Shown here piece after piece: positions 1 to 7,878 of a DNA stretch of 22,297 nucleotides. The position numbers were made by a program, and so were the translations under genes. The DNA is from Kordia sp964351775 (GTDB taxonomy: Bacteria > Bacteroidota > Bacteroidia > Flavobacteriales > Flavobacteriaceae). The stretch spans positions 1 through 22,297 of the forward strand of contig CAYGPQ010000073.1 in assembly GCA_964351775.1 (NCBI GenBank). Reading direction: 5' to 3'. Each line of letters begins with the position of its first letter. Within the stretch, counting starts at the first letter, position 1. Under the pieces are notes generated by a model that ran no database searches, was not told where the DNA came from, and saw only the letters and a program-made list of their open reading frames with translations.

Positions 1-160
1 TAGAGTTTACCTGGTTTCACTACAGCATTACCTGTACATACTTTCTGTTGCACTTGTCCTCGTCTTACGACGGACGGATGTTATCCGCTACAATGCACTG
101 CGGTGTCCGGACTTTCCTCTCCTTCTCGAAAGAAGCAGCGATAAGGTAGCCTGCTCATGG
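1..160 (-). ncRNA. rnpB: RNase P RNA, 5' half (runs off left edge)
   Basis: This is the catalytic RNA of ribonuclease P, which trims the 5' leader from precursor tRNAs. Read on the minus strand, the sequence contains the universally conserved P4 5' strand GAGGAAAGTCC (119 down to 109), a CAACAGAAAG block (50 down to 41) and the GAAACC-AGGTAAACTC block near the window edge. Their order matches bacterial type A RNase P RNA. The 5' end is placed near 155-160 from the promoter-like box just upstream and from the GAGCAGGCTACC start of the P1/P2 region; it could be off by several bases. The 3' half, including the 3' strand of P4, lies outside the window. It is transcribed divergently from dnaX. Confidence 0.95.
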
Positions 161-168
161 CAAAAATA
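161..168 (-). promoter_or_regulatory. Candidate -7 box for rnpB
   Basis: On the minus strand the sequence reads TATTTTTG, matching the Bacteroidota sigma-A -7 consensus TAnnTTTG, a few bases before the inferred 5' end of the RNase P RNA. I see no good TTG element 17-23 bases further upstream, so the call rests on the box and its position. Confidence 0.5.
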
Positions 169-304
169 CACTTTTGTTTGATATTGTAACGCGTTATTGA
201 CTAAATTCGAATTGTTTTTTTAATTTGAATTTAAACACTAAAAACTGTTAATAAAAAAGCAGAACTATCTCGCTGTTGGGGATGATTCATTAGAATTGTA
301 TTGT

Positions 305-312
305 TATATTTG
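305..312 (+). promoter_or_regulatory. Candidate -7 box for dnaX
   Basis: TATATTTG fits the Bacteroidota consensus TAnnTTTG exactly and would start transcription about 15-20 bases before the dnaX ATG. The nearest upstream TTG (276-278) is 26 bases away, slightly longer than the usual 17-23 spacing, so the -33 element is uncertain. Confidence 0.5.
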
Positions 313-335
313 CGCTAAGAAGATTACCCAATTCT

Positions 336-2057
336 ATGGATCATTTCATCGTATCAGCTCGTAAGTACAGACCGCAAACCTTTCAAGATGTTGTGGGTCA
401 GCAAGCAATTACGAATACTTTAGAAAAAGCCATAGAGCGCAGTCACTTGGCACAAGCACTCCTTTTTTGTGGTCCAAGAGGTGTTGGAAAAACTACCTGT
501 GCACGTATTTTGGCAAAAAAAATCAATCAAGATGGCACTGAAAATCCGGAGGAAGATTTTGCCTTTAATATTTTTGAACTCGATGCCGCTTCCAACAATT
601 CGGTAGATGACATTCGAAGCTTAATAGAGCAAGTTCGGATTCCACCACAAGTGGGAAAGTACAAAGTGTATATCATTGATGAGGTACATATGTTGTCGCA
701 AGCCGCTTTTAATGCGTTTTTAAAAACCTTAGAAGAACCGCCAAAACATGCCATTTTCATTCTGGCTACGACCGAAAAACATAAAATTATTCCAACGATT
801 TTATCAAGATGTCAAATTTTTGATTTTAAACGCATTGGAGTTAAAGATGCCAAAGAATATTTAAAATATATCGCCGAAAGTCAAGGTGTAGAAGCTGATG
901 ATGACGCGCTCCATATTATTGCTCAAAAAGCAGATGGCGCCATGCGTGATGCACTGTCTATTTTTGATAGAGTGGTGAGTTTTTCTGGAAAACAATTGAC
1001 ACGTCAAGCTGTTACGGAAAACTTGAATGTCCTCGATTACGAAATTTATTTTACGGCAACCGATTTAATGCTTAGCAATAACATTCCGCAATTATTAGTA
1101 GATTTCAACGAAACTTTATCCAAAGGATTTGATGGACATCATTTTATTGCTGGAATTGCTTCACATTTTAGAGACTTATTAGTCTGCAAACATCAAGCTA
1201 CCATTGCGCTACTCGAAGTGGGCGATCAAACAAAACAGAAATATTTAGCACAATCACAAAAAACGTCGCAACAGTTTCTAATGAAAGGAATTGAGCTGGC
1301 AAACGATTGTGATTTAAAGTATAAAACCAGCAGAAATCAACGGCTTTTAGTAGAGCTTTGTTTGATGCAACTTGCCTCTATCAATTTTGATGGAGAAAAA
1401 AAAAATAGCGATCGGTTCATAATTCCTGCCACTTTTTTCTTGGTGAATGGTAAAAAGATTGAACCAATTGCCAAAACTTCGGAAGCTCCAAAAATTGAAG
1501 TTGAAACTGAAGTTGAAATTGAAACTACTAAAGCTCCTCAACAGAAAGTAGAAACTCCACCTGAGAAACCAACAATTACTATTTCCATGATGCGAAATAA
1601 GGTTTCTGGTTTGTCCCTCTCTAGCATTAAAGCAAAACAAGAACATCTCAAAAAACAGCAAGATAAAGTTGTTGATAAAAAAGATTTGCCTAGTGACACA
1701 TTTACCTTGGAACGCCTGTTAGAAGTCTGGAAAGCATATACCGCGAAATTGGATGAAAAAGGCGAAAAAATTATGGCTTCTTTACTAGCTACAGATGTTC
1801 CAAAATTAAAAGATAAGACGGTCATTTGCATTGAAATGCCGAATGAAACCATGAAAATTGAGATTGAACGCGCGCAATATCCATTGTTGGAATATATTCG
1901 TAAAGAACTCAACAATTATGATATTTCACTCGAAATTGATGTGAATGAAGAAACGGAGAAAAAGTATGCGTTTACCGCGCGTGATAAGTATGAAAAGTTG
2001 AAAGAAATTAATCCTTTGGTGGAACGTTTGCGTAGAGATTTTGATTTAGAAATTTAA
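336..2057 (+). CDS. dnaX: DNA polymerase III subunit gamma/tau
   Basis: DnaX is the ATPase of the clamp loader that places the beta clamp on primed DNA; the long tau form also tethers polymerase cores. The 573-residue protein starts with the SARKYRPQTF motif, then Walker A GPRGVGKT (46-53), Walker B VYIIDEVHML (111-120), the SRC motif (157-159) and sensor 2 GAMRDALS (201-208). Collar domain III ends near residue 350. A charged, proline-containing linker and a tau-type C-terminal region of about 120 residues follow. The four-cysteine zinc module usually found between Walker A and B is absent: only Cys55 lies in that stretch. An A10 run at codons 354-357 sits exactly at the domain III/tau boundary (see findings). 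miaE follows after 6 bases, so the two are probably co-transcribed. Confidence 0.97.
   Translation: MDHFIVSARKYRPQTFQDVVGQQAITNTLEKAIERSHLAQALLFCGPRGVGKTTCARILAKKINQDGTENPEEDFAFNIFELDAASNNSVDDIRSLIEQVRIPPQVGKYKVYIIDEVHMLSQAAFNAFLKTLEEPPKHAIFILATTEKHKIIPTILSRCQIFDFKRIGVKDAKEYLKYIAESQGVEADDDALHIIAQKADGAMRDALSIFDRVVSFSGKQLTRQAVTENLNVLDYEIYFTATDLMLSNNIPQLLVDFNETLSKGFDGHHFIAGIASHFRDLLVCKHQATIALLEVGDQTKQKYLAQSQKTSQQFLMKGIELANDCDLKYKTSRNQRLLVELCLMQLASINFDGEKKNSDRFIIPATFFLVNGKKIEPIAKTSEAPKIEVETEVEIETTKAPQQKVETPPEKPTITISMMRNKVSGLSLSSIKAKQEHLKKQQDKVVDKKDLPSDTFTLERLLEVWKAYTAKLDEKGEKIMASLLATDVPKLKDKTVICIEMPNETMKIEIERAQYPLLEYIRKELNNYDISLEIDVNEETEKKYAFTARDKYEKLKEINPLVERLRRDFDLEI
1396..1405 (+). other. A10 homopolymer in dnaX, candidate slippage site
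   Basis: Ten consecutive A residues form the in-phase heptamer A AAA AAA over codons 354-356. In the -1 frame the next codons are AAA and then TAG (1406-1408), which would give a 357-residue product. In the +1 frame a TAA occurs at 1420-1422, giving about 361 residues. Either slip yields a gamma-like protein ending just after clamp-loader domain III. Known dnaX genes use this kind of signal: a translational -1 shift in E. coli and A-run slippage in Thermus. No strong downstream stem-loop is evident. Confidence 0.5.
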
Positions 2058-2063
2058 GAAAAA

Positions 2064-2648
2064 ATGATGTTAGGTTTAAAATTACCAACCGATCCGCGTT
2101 GGGTGAATATTGCAGAAAAAAATATAGAAGAAATTTTGACCGATCATGCTTTTTGTGAACAGAAAGCAACCAGTACAGCGATTTCTTTAATTGTAAGTTT
2201 TCCCGAATATTCTGAATTGGTGGAAGCTATGATTGCGTTGGTGAAGGAAGAAATTAGTCATTTTAAAATGGTACACGATCGCATTCTTGCTAGAGGTTGG
2301 ACATTGGGGCGTGATCGAAAGGATGAATATGTAGCTAAGTTACTTACATTTTTCCCGAAAGGCGGAAGCAGAACGACACAATTGGTACATAGATTATTAT
2401 ACGCAGCACTGATTGAGGCTAGAAGCTGCGAACGTTTTAAATTATTATCTGAACACATCGAAGATCAAGAATTGGCAACTTTTTACAAAAACTTAATGGT
2501 GAGTGAAGCCAATCACTATACGATGTTTTTAGGTTTTGCGCGTCAATACGGCGATAGAACTGAAATAGATGAAAAATGGAATGCTTTACTAGATTTTGAA
2601 GCTGAAATCATGAAAGATTTAGGCACGAAGGAAACAATGCATGGGTGA
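2064..2648 (+). CDS. miaE: tRNA-(ms2io6A)-hydroxylase, MiaE family
   Basis: MiaE is a diiron monooxygenase that hydroxylates the isopentenyl side chain of the hypermodified adenosine at position 37 of tRNAs reading U-starting codons. The 194-residue protein is all-helical and ferritin-like, with the expected iron-ligand pattern: a Glu near 32, ExxH at 63-66 (in EEISHFKMVH), Glu118 (in IEARSCERF) and ExxH at 148-151 (in SEANHY). The length is normal for the Bacteroidota branch. Two tandem ATG codons (2064 and 2067) could both serve as start. It lies 6 bases after dnaX and is likely translated from the same mRNA; no functional link to dnaX is implied. The family assignment is firm; the exact substrate in this organism is inferred. 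Confidence 0.92.
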   Translation: MMLGLKLPTDPRWVNIAEKNIEEILTDHAFCEQKATSTAISLIVSFPEYSELVEAMIALVKEEISHFKMVHDRILARGWTLGRDRKDEYVAKLLTFFPKGGSRTTQLVHRLLYAALIEARSCERFKLLSEHIEDQELATFYKNLMVSEANHYTMFLGFARQYGDRTEIDEKWNALLDFEAEIMKDLGTKETMHG

Positions 2649-2655
2649 TTTAGAC

Positions 2656-2685
2656 TCGCTTCGCTTTTAGTATCGCTTCGCTCTT
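2656..2685. repeat. Short GCTTCGCT-type intergenic repeat, two direct copies
   Basis: TCGCTTCGCT occurs at 2656-2665 and again at 2673-2682, just after miaE. A 14-base inverted copy of ATCGCTTCGCTCTT (2672-2685) is found at 3619-3632 beside the next intergenic hairpin. It looks like degenerate dispersed intergenic repeat sequence; no function can be read from it. Confidence 0.5.
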
Positions 2686-2779
2686 GGACTTCCTTGAAAA
2701 TAGCTCTCAAATTTATAAATTACGACCAACAATTCGATAATCACAGTTGGTTCTACCTTATCAAATGACACAACTATTA

Positions 2780-2787
2780 TATATTTG
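2780..2787 (+). promoter_or_regulatory. Candidate -7 box for the T9SS cargo gene
   Basis: TATATTTG matches the Bacteroidota -7 consensus TAnnTTTG and lies 30 bases before the ATG at 2818. The only upstream TTG (2747-2749) is about 30 bases away, so a -33 element is not convincing. Confidence 0.45.
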
Positions 2788-2817
2788 TATACTTAAAACC
2801 TATCAAATTATAATTTT

Positions 2818-3510
2818 ATGAAAAAAATCTACACTACCATTTTACTGCTTTTGTTAAGCTATACTACCTATTCACAAACTGACCCTGATCTTTTAGGACA
2901 ATGGTTTTTGCATTATATAGAATCTAATGGTTCAAGAATAGATGTTCCTAACGGAAGTACAGTTCCAATTAATTTCACGAATCCTGGCAGTTATGATTCG
3001 GCTTCTGGAGATAGCACTTGCAACTCATTTACAGCTGAATATGCATTAAGTAACAGCAACACTTCCATGGATCTTACATTTACTGCACAAACATTAGCAA
3101 TGTGCAACGGCGATACTTTTGACCCTACGTACTTAGCCATTTTAGGAAACGATACAACCAATTTTTTCGACTACACTATTAATCTTACCGATGAAACATT
3201 AACCATGATTGATTTACTAGGCGAGAAATTAGTGTATGGAAGACAAGTTTTGTCAACGGAAGAAATTAATGCTTCTGAAAACTCTTTAAAAGTATATCCA
3301 AATCCTGCAAAAGAAGAACTTTATATTCAAGGAATTACAACAAATTCAAATACAACTTTCACCATTTATAACCTTCTTGGAAATACTATCATTTCTGAAA
3401 ATTCATTGAAACAGAATAGTATAAATGTTGCTAGTTTAGAAGCCGGAATCTACTTTTTAAAGATTACACAAAAAGGGAAAACCTATGCGAAGAAGTTTGT
3501 CAAGTTATAG
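2818..3510 (+). CDS. Secreted protein with type IX sorting domain
   Basis: This 230-residue protein has an N-terminal Sec signal peptide (lysines, then a leucine-rich core, cleavage near TYSQ-T at 20/21). A beta-rich domain of about 120 residues has two cysteines (68 in TCNSF and 96 in LAMC) spaced as in META/HslJ-like lipocalin-like domains. The C-terminal 75 residues are a typical type A T9SS sorting domain: VYPNPAKEELYI (159-170), a TIYNLLGN strand, LEAGIYFLKI and a basic KKFVKL tail. The protein is therefore expected to cross the outer membrane by the type IX system and be attached to the surface or released. The sorting domain is clear; the META-like assignment is inferred from pattern only, and the role is unknown. 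It has its own promoter-like box and ends at a strong terminator. Confidence 0.88.
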   Translation: MKKIYTTILLLLLSYTTYSQTDPDLLGQWFLHYIESNGSRIDVPNGSTVPINFTNPGSYDSASGDSTCNSFTAEYALSNSNTSMDLTFTAQTLAMCNGDTFDPTYLAILGNDTTNFFDYTINLTDETLTMIDLLGEKLVYGRQVLSTEEINASENSLKVYPNPAKEELYIQGITTNSNTTFTIYNLLGNTIISENSLKQNSINVASLEAGIYFLKITQKGKTYAKKFVKL

Positions 3511-3532
3511 ATTGTTGAACGCGCTTAGAAAC

Positions 3533-3574
3533 AAAAAAGCCTAGAACTAAAGATTTTTAGTTCTAGGCTTTTTT
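3533..3574. terminator. Bidirectional intrinsic terminator
   Basis: A perfect 19-base inverted repeat (3533-3551 with 3556-3574, stem core GCCTAGAACTAAA, loop GATT) is flanked by an A6 run on the left and a T6 run on the right. It can end transcription from both sides and lies between the convergent T9SS cargo gene and the outer-membrane barrel gene. Confidence 0.9.
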
Positions 3575-3618
3575 AAGTTTTATAATTCTGTCTAACTCGT
3601 CTAATAATCTAAAACTCT

Positions 3619-3632
3619 AAGAGCGAAGCGAT
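3619..3632. repeat. Inverted copy of the intergenic GCTTCGCT repeat
   Basis: AAGAGCGAAGCGAT is the exact reverse complement of 2672-2685. It lies between the shared terminator and the stop of the barrel gene. The meaning is unknown. Confidence 0.4.
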
Positions 3633-3638
3633 TCCAAA

Positions 3639-4244
3639 TTACAATCTATAGGTAACGCCAACTTGAATGACAGCATTTTTTCCTTCTATATTTGGTGCGC
3701 GATCTTCATCGAACATATCTGCTAGTCCTAAACTATAACGGGCTTCTATGGAAACATTTTCTAATATTTCTACTCCAAATCCGCCATTGATAGCAAAGTC
3801 GAAGTTTTTGAAATTGTCTTCAAATTCGTGTACTTTCACACCAATTTGCGGTCCAACTTGAAGGTTTAAAAAGTTGGTTAATTCGAGTTTTAGCATTAAC
3901 GGAATTTGTAAATAATCCGCTCGTAATGCCTCTTCTTTAGCTCCTTGTCCTGAGTATAAAAATTCTGGTTGAAAACGCAATTTACCAGCAACGTGCATGT
4001 CTACGAAAAATCCAAATACCGCTCCAAGTCTGGAATCGTTTAAACCATCTTCAATATCTTCAAGATTGGTAGCGCTATAATTAGAGATATTGATTCCCAC
4101 TTTGAAACCATATCTAGTTTCTGTATCTAAACCAGTACTTGTGTACGTACCCTTATCTGTTTCTACATCTGTTTGTTTGTCTGTTTCTTGCGAAAAAGCA
4201 AGGAAACTACACATCAAAAATGAAAGTAATACTATTTTTTTCAT
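3639..4244 (-). CDS. Small outer-membrane beta-barrel protein (PorT-like family)
   Basis: The 201-residue protein has a Sec signal peptide (MKKIVLLSFLMCSFLAFSQ, cleavage near residue 19) and a short threonine/aspartate-rich linker. From about residue 44 it has alternating-hydrophobicity strands typical of the OMP_b-brl_2/PorT-type eight-stranded barrels: RYGFKVGINISNY, FGFFVDMHV, LRFQPEFLYSGQG, LQIPLMLKLEL, LQVGPQIGVKV, and a final VIQVGVTYRL strand ending in an aromatic-X-Leu terminus. It is expected in the outer membrane. Members of this family are abundant in Bacteroidota and mostly uncharacterised; no substrate can be inferred. It is on the same strand as ppx, 86 bases downstream, with a hairpin between them, so it may be separately transcribed. 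Confidence 0.85.
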   Translation of the reverse strand: MKKIVLLSFLMCSFLAFSQETDKQTDVETDKGTYTSTGLDTETRYGFKVGINISNYSATNLEDIEDGLNDSRLGAVFGFFVDMHVAGKLRFQPEFLYSGQGAKEEALRADYLQIPLMLKLELTNFLNLQVGPQIGVKVHEFEDNFKNFDFAINGGFGVEILENVSIEARYSLGLADMFDEDRAPNIEGKNAVIQVGVTYRL

Positions 4245-4271
4245 TTGTCCTTTTTTAATTTGTATGAGTCA

Positions 4272-4292
4272 GATAGCATATTCGATGCTATC
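4272..4292. other. Hairpin between ppx and the barrel gene
   Basis: GATAGCAT and ATGCTATC form an 8-bp stem around the 5-base loop ATTCG. No T-run follows on either strand, so it is not a classical intrinsic terminator. It could be an operon-end hairpin for ppx or part of the leader of the downstream barrel gene. Confidence 0.45.
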
Positions 4293-4330
4293 CATATTTG
4301 GTTACACTGTTAAATGTAAATATTGTTTCC

Positions 4331-5254
4331 TCAAAAACTTAAAATATTCGATGCTGATTTGTCTTTTTTCGATGTTTCGAAGTATAATGTCTTTATAATA
4401 CCATCTGAAAGTCCAATTTTAGGCACATAAATCTTTCGAGCGCCGCTCCATTTACAAGCCGATAGGTAAATTCGAGTTGCAGGAATAATTACATCGGCTC
4501 TATCTGGATTTAATCCTAATTCAGAAATTCGTTCTTCATAGGTAAGACTTTGCAAAAATTGATAGTGTGCATTTAGATAAATATACGATAAAGGTTCACC
4601 AATAGCTGTTCCCGACATTTTATGCAATTTGTTGATGTTTCCACCAGAACCAATGAGCGAAAGTCGTTTTAAATCTTTTGTATTTCGCTTGATCCACTTT
4701 TCGGCTTCTTTCCAATCTTCATCAGTAATCATTTCGTGGAGCAAACGAACTGTTCCAATTTTGAACGATTTTGATATTTTTATTTTCCCGTTGGAGAAAA
4801 TTGTAAATTCGGTACTTCCTCCACCAACATCTACATATAAATAGTCTTTTTCTTTTTCAATAACATTATGAAGATCCGTGGACGCAATGATTGCGGCCTC
4901 TTGTTTTCCATCAATAATATCGATAGAAATACCCGCTTTTTTCTTTATTTTTTCAACAATTTCAACTCCATTTTCAGCTTCACGCATGGCAGAAGTTGCG
5001 CATGCCATATAGTTTTCCACGCCATGAATGTCCATCAACAAACGATACGATTTCATTGCATTAACCATTCGAGTAACATTAATAGGAGAAATTTTACCAT
5101 TCGTAAATACGTCTTGCCCTAAACGAATTGGCACGCGCACTAATGAACTTTTTTTGAACTTTGGTTCTTTATCTTCTTCTTCTATGACGTTTGCAACTAA
5201 CAAGCGAATAGCATTTGATCCAATGTCAATGGCGGCAAATTTTCTAATTCTCAA
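4331..5254 (-). CDS. ppx: Exopolyphosphatase / guanosine pentaphosphatase (Ppx/GppA family)
   Basis: Ppx/GppA enzymes hydrolyse inorganic polyphosphate from the chain end or convert pppGpp to ppGpp. The 307-residue protein is the short, two-lobe ASKHA-fold form without the C-terminal HD-like extension of E. coli Ppx. Visible motifs are the phosphate-1 loop AAIDIGSNAIRLLV (7-20), the ATSAMREAENG block (86-96), the catalytic-glutamate region DGKQEA with Glu119, the second phosphate loop VDVGGGSTEF (141-150), and GSGGN further on. It lies 20 bases after ppk1 on the same strand, so the synthesis and breakdown enzymes for polyphosphate are encoded together. Whether polyphosphate or pppGpp is the main substrate cannot be decided from sequence, but context favours polyphosphate. 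Confidence 0.93.
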   Translation of the reverse strand: MRIRKFAAIDIGSNAIRLLVANVIEEEDKEPKFKKSSLVRVPIRLGQDVFTNGKISPINVTRMVNAMKSYRLLMDIHGVENYMACATSAMREAENGVEIVEKIKKKAGISIDIIDGKQEAAIIASTDLHNVIEKEKDYLYVDVGGGSTEFTIFSNGKIKISKSFKIGTVRLLHEMITDEDWKEAEKWIKRNTKDLKRLSLIGSGGNINKLHKMSGTAIGEPLSYIYLNAHYQFLQSLTYEERISELGLNPDRADVIIPATRIYLSACKWSGARKIYVPKIGLSDGIIKTLYFETSKKDKSASNILSF

Positions 5255-5274
5255 AATGGACTTCTTTTTTTATA

Positions 5275-7377
5275 TTAATTTGACATTTTTTGTAAATAGT
5301 AATCATACGTAGCAAACTGTGATCGCACTTTTGCTAATTCATTTTTTCGATACGCATTGTCTTGATGAATAGAAAAAATACGCGCTTTTACATTATCATT
5401 CCAACTAATATTGAAGGTATCTATCAATTCATTCTTGATGTCTTCATCATATATTGGGCACGAAACTTCAACTCTGCGATCAATGTTTCGTGTCATCCAA
5501 TCGGCTGAAGAAATGTATACTTTTGAATCACCATTATTGCCAAAGATAAACATTCTAGGATGTTCTAAAAATTTGTCTACAATACTTATGGCTTCTATAT
5601 TTTCGCTCATGCCTTCAATACCAGGTATGAGACAGCAAATTCCGCGTATAATTAATTGAATTTTCACACCTGCTCTGCTCGCATCATATAGCTTGTCAAT
5701 AATTTTATAATCTGATAAACTGTTGATTTTTATTTTGATATACGCTTCTTTTCCTTCTTGCGCATTTTTGATTTCCGTATTGATGAGTTTGTACAATGCG
5801 TTTCGCGTATAATGTGGCGAAACAATTAAATGTTTGTATTTAGCCACTTTATAATTGGTTTCGAAGAAGTCAAATACTTTCCCAACTTCTTTTAAAATGC
5901 TTTGATTTGCGGTAAATAGCGTATAATCTGTGTAAATTTTGGCAGTAGATTCATTTACATTTCCAGTACTTATAAATCCATATCGAACAATTTTATTATT
6001 TTCCAGACGTTCTATAACACAGGTTTTGCTATGTACTTTTAAGCCAGGCACACCAAAAATTAAGTTGATGCCTTCACTTTGTAATTGTTCAGCATATTGG
6101 ATATTTGCCTCTTCATCAAATCGTGCTTGCAACTCAATTTGAACTGTGACTTTTTTACCATTTTTCACCGCATTGATCAACGAACTTGCAACGTGTGAAA
6201 TTTTAGCCAAACGATAAATCGTGATTTTTACATTGGTCACTTTCGGATCTAAAGCTGCTTCTCTCAAAAAACGAACTACATACGAGAACGTGTGATAGGG
6301 TGCAAATTGCAAGTAATCTTTTTGTGCTATTTTTTCAAAAATACTACCTTCCAAACTCAATCCTTTGATCGGCAATGGTGGATATTGCTTGTAGAGTAAA
6401 TCTTTTCTACCCAAGCTTGGAAACGACATATAATCTCTCCGATTGTGGTAACGCCCACCAGGAATTAGACTGTCGATATCATCAATTTCCATCTTTTCAA
6501 TTAAGTATTCAAAAGTGTCTTTGTCAATGGTTTTATCATATACAAAACGAACAGGCTCACCACTTTTTCTACCTTTTACACTAGTAGATATTTTTTGAAT
6601 AAAACTTTTTGATAGATCGTTATCGATATCTAATCCTGCATCACGCGTAATTTTAATCATGTGCGCTGACAAGCTTTCGTATTCAAATATATTGAAGATA
6701 CTTCCTAAGGAATGACGAATTAAATCATCGAGAATAATGATGTATTTTTTATCTCCTTCGTTTGGCAATACGATGAAACGATCAATGGTTCTTGGAATTT
6801 CAATTAATGCGTATTTTATTTTTTTGCGTTTCGATTTGAAAAAACGGGAAACTTTCCCTGTATTCTTTACTTGTTCTTTCAATACCATACGAATTGCCAA
6901 ATAGGCCGCTTTGTCTTTTAAACTCGGCATTTCGTCAATATCATCTAAAATCATGGTTACTAACGCTGGACTTACTTTTTCAATGAAATATTTTTCAATG
7001 TATTCACTTTGACTTTTGGAAGCTATTTTTTCGTTTACAATGAAAATATTTTCTTTTTCCAATGCTTCTTGTACTTCATGTAAGATGCGTAAACTTTCTG
7101 TTTGTTGCTTGATCACAATTTTCGTGATTCGTTCCAACAAATCTTTTGCTTTTTCGCCACCTAACACACTTCTTCCGCCTTTTCCTGCTTGTGCAATCCG
7201 CTTTACGGTAGCATATCGAACTTTAAAAAATTCGTCTAAATTGTTAGAGAATATTCCAATAAATCGAAGTCTTTCAATTAAGGGAACACTTTGATCCGCA
7301 GCTTCTTGCAACACACGTCCGTTGAAATCGAGCCAGCTTATTTCTCTATTTATGTATTTATTTTTTGATTGTAGCAT
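5275..7377 (-). CDS. ppk1: Polyphosphate kinase 1
   Basis: PPK1 reversibly polymerises the gamma-phosphate of ATP into polyphosphate. The 700-residue length is standard. The N-terminal domain begins YINREISWLDFNGRVLQEA (8-26), followed by LRFIGIFSNNLDEFFKVR. The phospholipase-D-like catalytic domains contain VQIELQARFDEEANI (412-426) and GVPGLKVHSKTCVIER, where His449 of HSK is the expected phosphohistidine, then GFISTGNVNESTAKIYTDYTLFT. The C-terminal part carries LIIRGICCLIPGI and VEVSCPIYD. The ATG overlaps the stop of the upstream histidine phosphatase gene by one base (TAATG), implying translational coupling, and ppx follows after 20 bases. Confidence 0.97.
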   Translation of the reverse strand: MLQSKNKYINREISWLDFNGRVLQEAADQSVPLIERLRFIGIFSNNLDEFFKVRYATVKRIAQAGKGGRSVLGGEKAKDLLERITKIVIKQQTESLRILHEVQEALEKENIFIVNEKIASKSQSEYIEKYFIEKVSPALVTMILDDIDEMPSLKDKAAYLAIRMVLKEQVKNTGKVSRFFKSKRKKIKYALIEIPRTIDRFIVLPNEGDKKYIIILDDLIRHSLGSIFNIFEYESLSAHMIKITRDAGLDIDNDLSKSFIQKISTSVKGRKSGEPVRFVYDKTIDKDTFEYLIEKMEIDDIDSLIPGGRYHNRRDYMSFPSLGRKDLLYKQYPPLPIKGLSLEGSIFEKIAQKDYLQFAPYHTFSYVVRFLREAALDPKVTNVKITIYRLAKISHVASSLINAVKNGKKVTVQIELQARFDEEANIQYAEQLQSEGINLIFGVPGLKVHSKTCVIERLENNKIVRYGFISTGNVNESTAKIYTDYTLFTANQSILKEVGKVFDFFETNYKVAKYKHLIVSPHYTRNALYKLINTEIKNAQEGKEAYIKIKINSLSDYKIIDKLYDASRAGVKIQLIIRGICCLIPGIEGMSENIEAISIVDKFLEHPRMFIFGNNGDSKVYISSADWMTRNIDRRVEVSCPIYDEDIKNELIDTFNISWNDNVKARIFSIHQDNAYRKNELAKVRSQFATYDYYLQKMSN

Positions 7378-7862
7378 TATTTTAAGTCTTTAGGAAATAC
7401 TTTTAAAATAGTGGTTCCTTCATTGATCGTTTTCCACGAATTTGTATCAAATTGTATGACGACTACGCCACATGTGGGTACATTGTCAAACAGTTTGCTT
7501 CCGTAGGTATTGGAAACCGCCGTAATAGCATGATTGTGTCCAAATACCATTAATGTATTTACTTCATCGTCACACGATTTTACAGTTTCTACGAGTCCTG
7601 AACCGCCAAAATCGTACATACTTTCTTTGATGATGACTTTTTCAAAAGGATAATTGAGACAACGTGTAAAAATAGCACAGGTATGTAACGCTCTGTTTGC
7701 AATGCTTGAATAAATTACGTCTGGCGTTTCTATTGTATTTGCAATAGCGTTTGCTACCAAATGTGCATCTTGAATTCCGCGTAATTTTAGGGTTCTGTCT
7801 TTGTCATCTACTGGATATTCCCAAGATGATTTTGCATGCCGAACTATAATTAAAGTTTTCAC
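7377..7862 (-). CDS. sixA: SixA-type histidine phosphatase
   Basis: This 161-residue single-domain protein belongs to the histidine phosphatase (phosphoglycerate mutase-like) superfamily, SixA branch. It begins LIIVRHAKSSW, with the RHA motif placing the nucleophile at His9 and Arg8 beside it. The conserved Arg57 (in SSIANRA) and second His109 (in VFGHNHAI) complete the active site. SixA in E. coli dephosphorylates phosphohistidine proteins. The target here is unknown. Because it overlaps ppk1 by one base and PPK1 itself works through a phosphohistidine, a role in polyphosphate or phosphohistidine control is tempting but only inferred. It starts 16 bases after pdxH. Confidence 0.88.
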   Translation of the reverse strand: MKTLIIVRHAKSSWEYPVDDKDRTLKLRGIQDAHLVANAIANTIETPDVIYSSIANRALHTCAIFTRCLNYPFEKVIIKESMYDFGGSGLVETVKSCDDEVNTLMVFGHNHAITAVSNTYGSKLFDNVPTCGVVVIQFDTNSWKTINEGTTILKVFPKDLK

Positions 7863-7878
7863 TTTCGTTTGATTTTAA

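Noticed and set aside
1347..1915. Two overlapping minus-strand open frames inside dnaX
   Set aside because: They lie antisense to a strongly conserved gene, have low-complexity or cysteine/serine-rich composition and no recognisable motif; they are shadows of the dnaX coding sequence.
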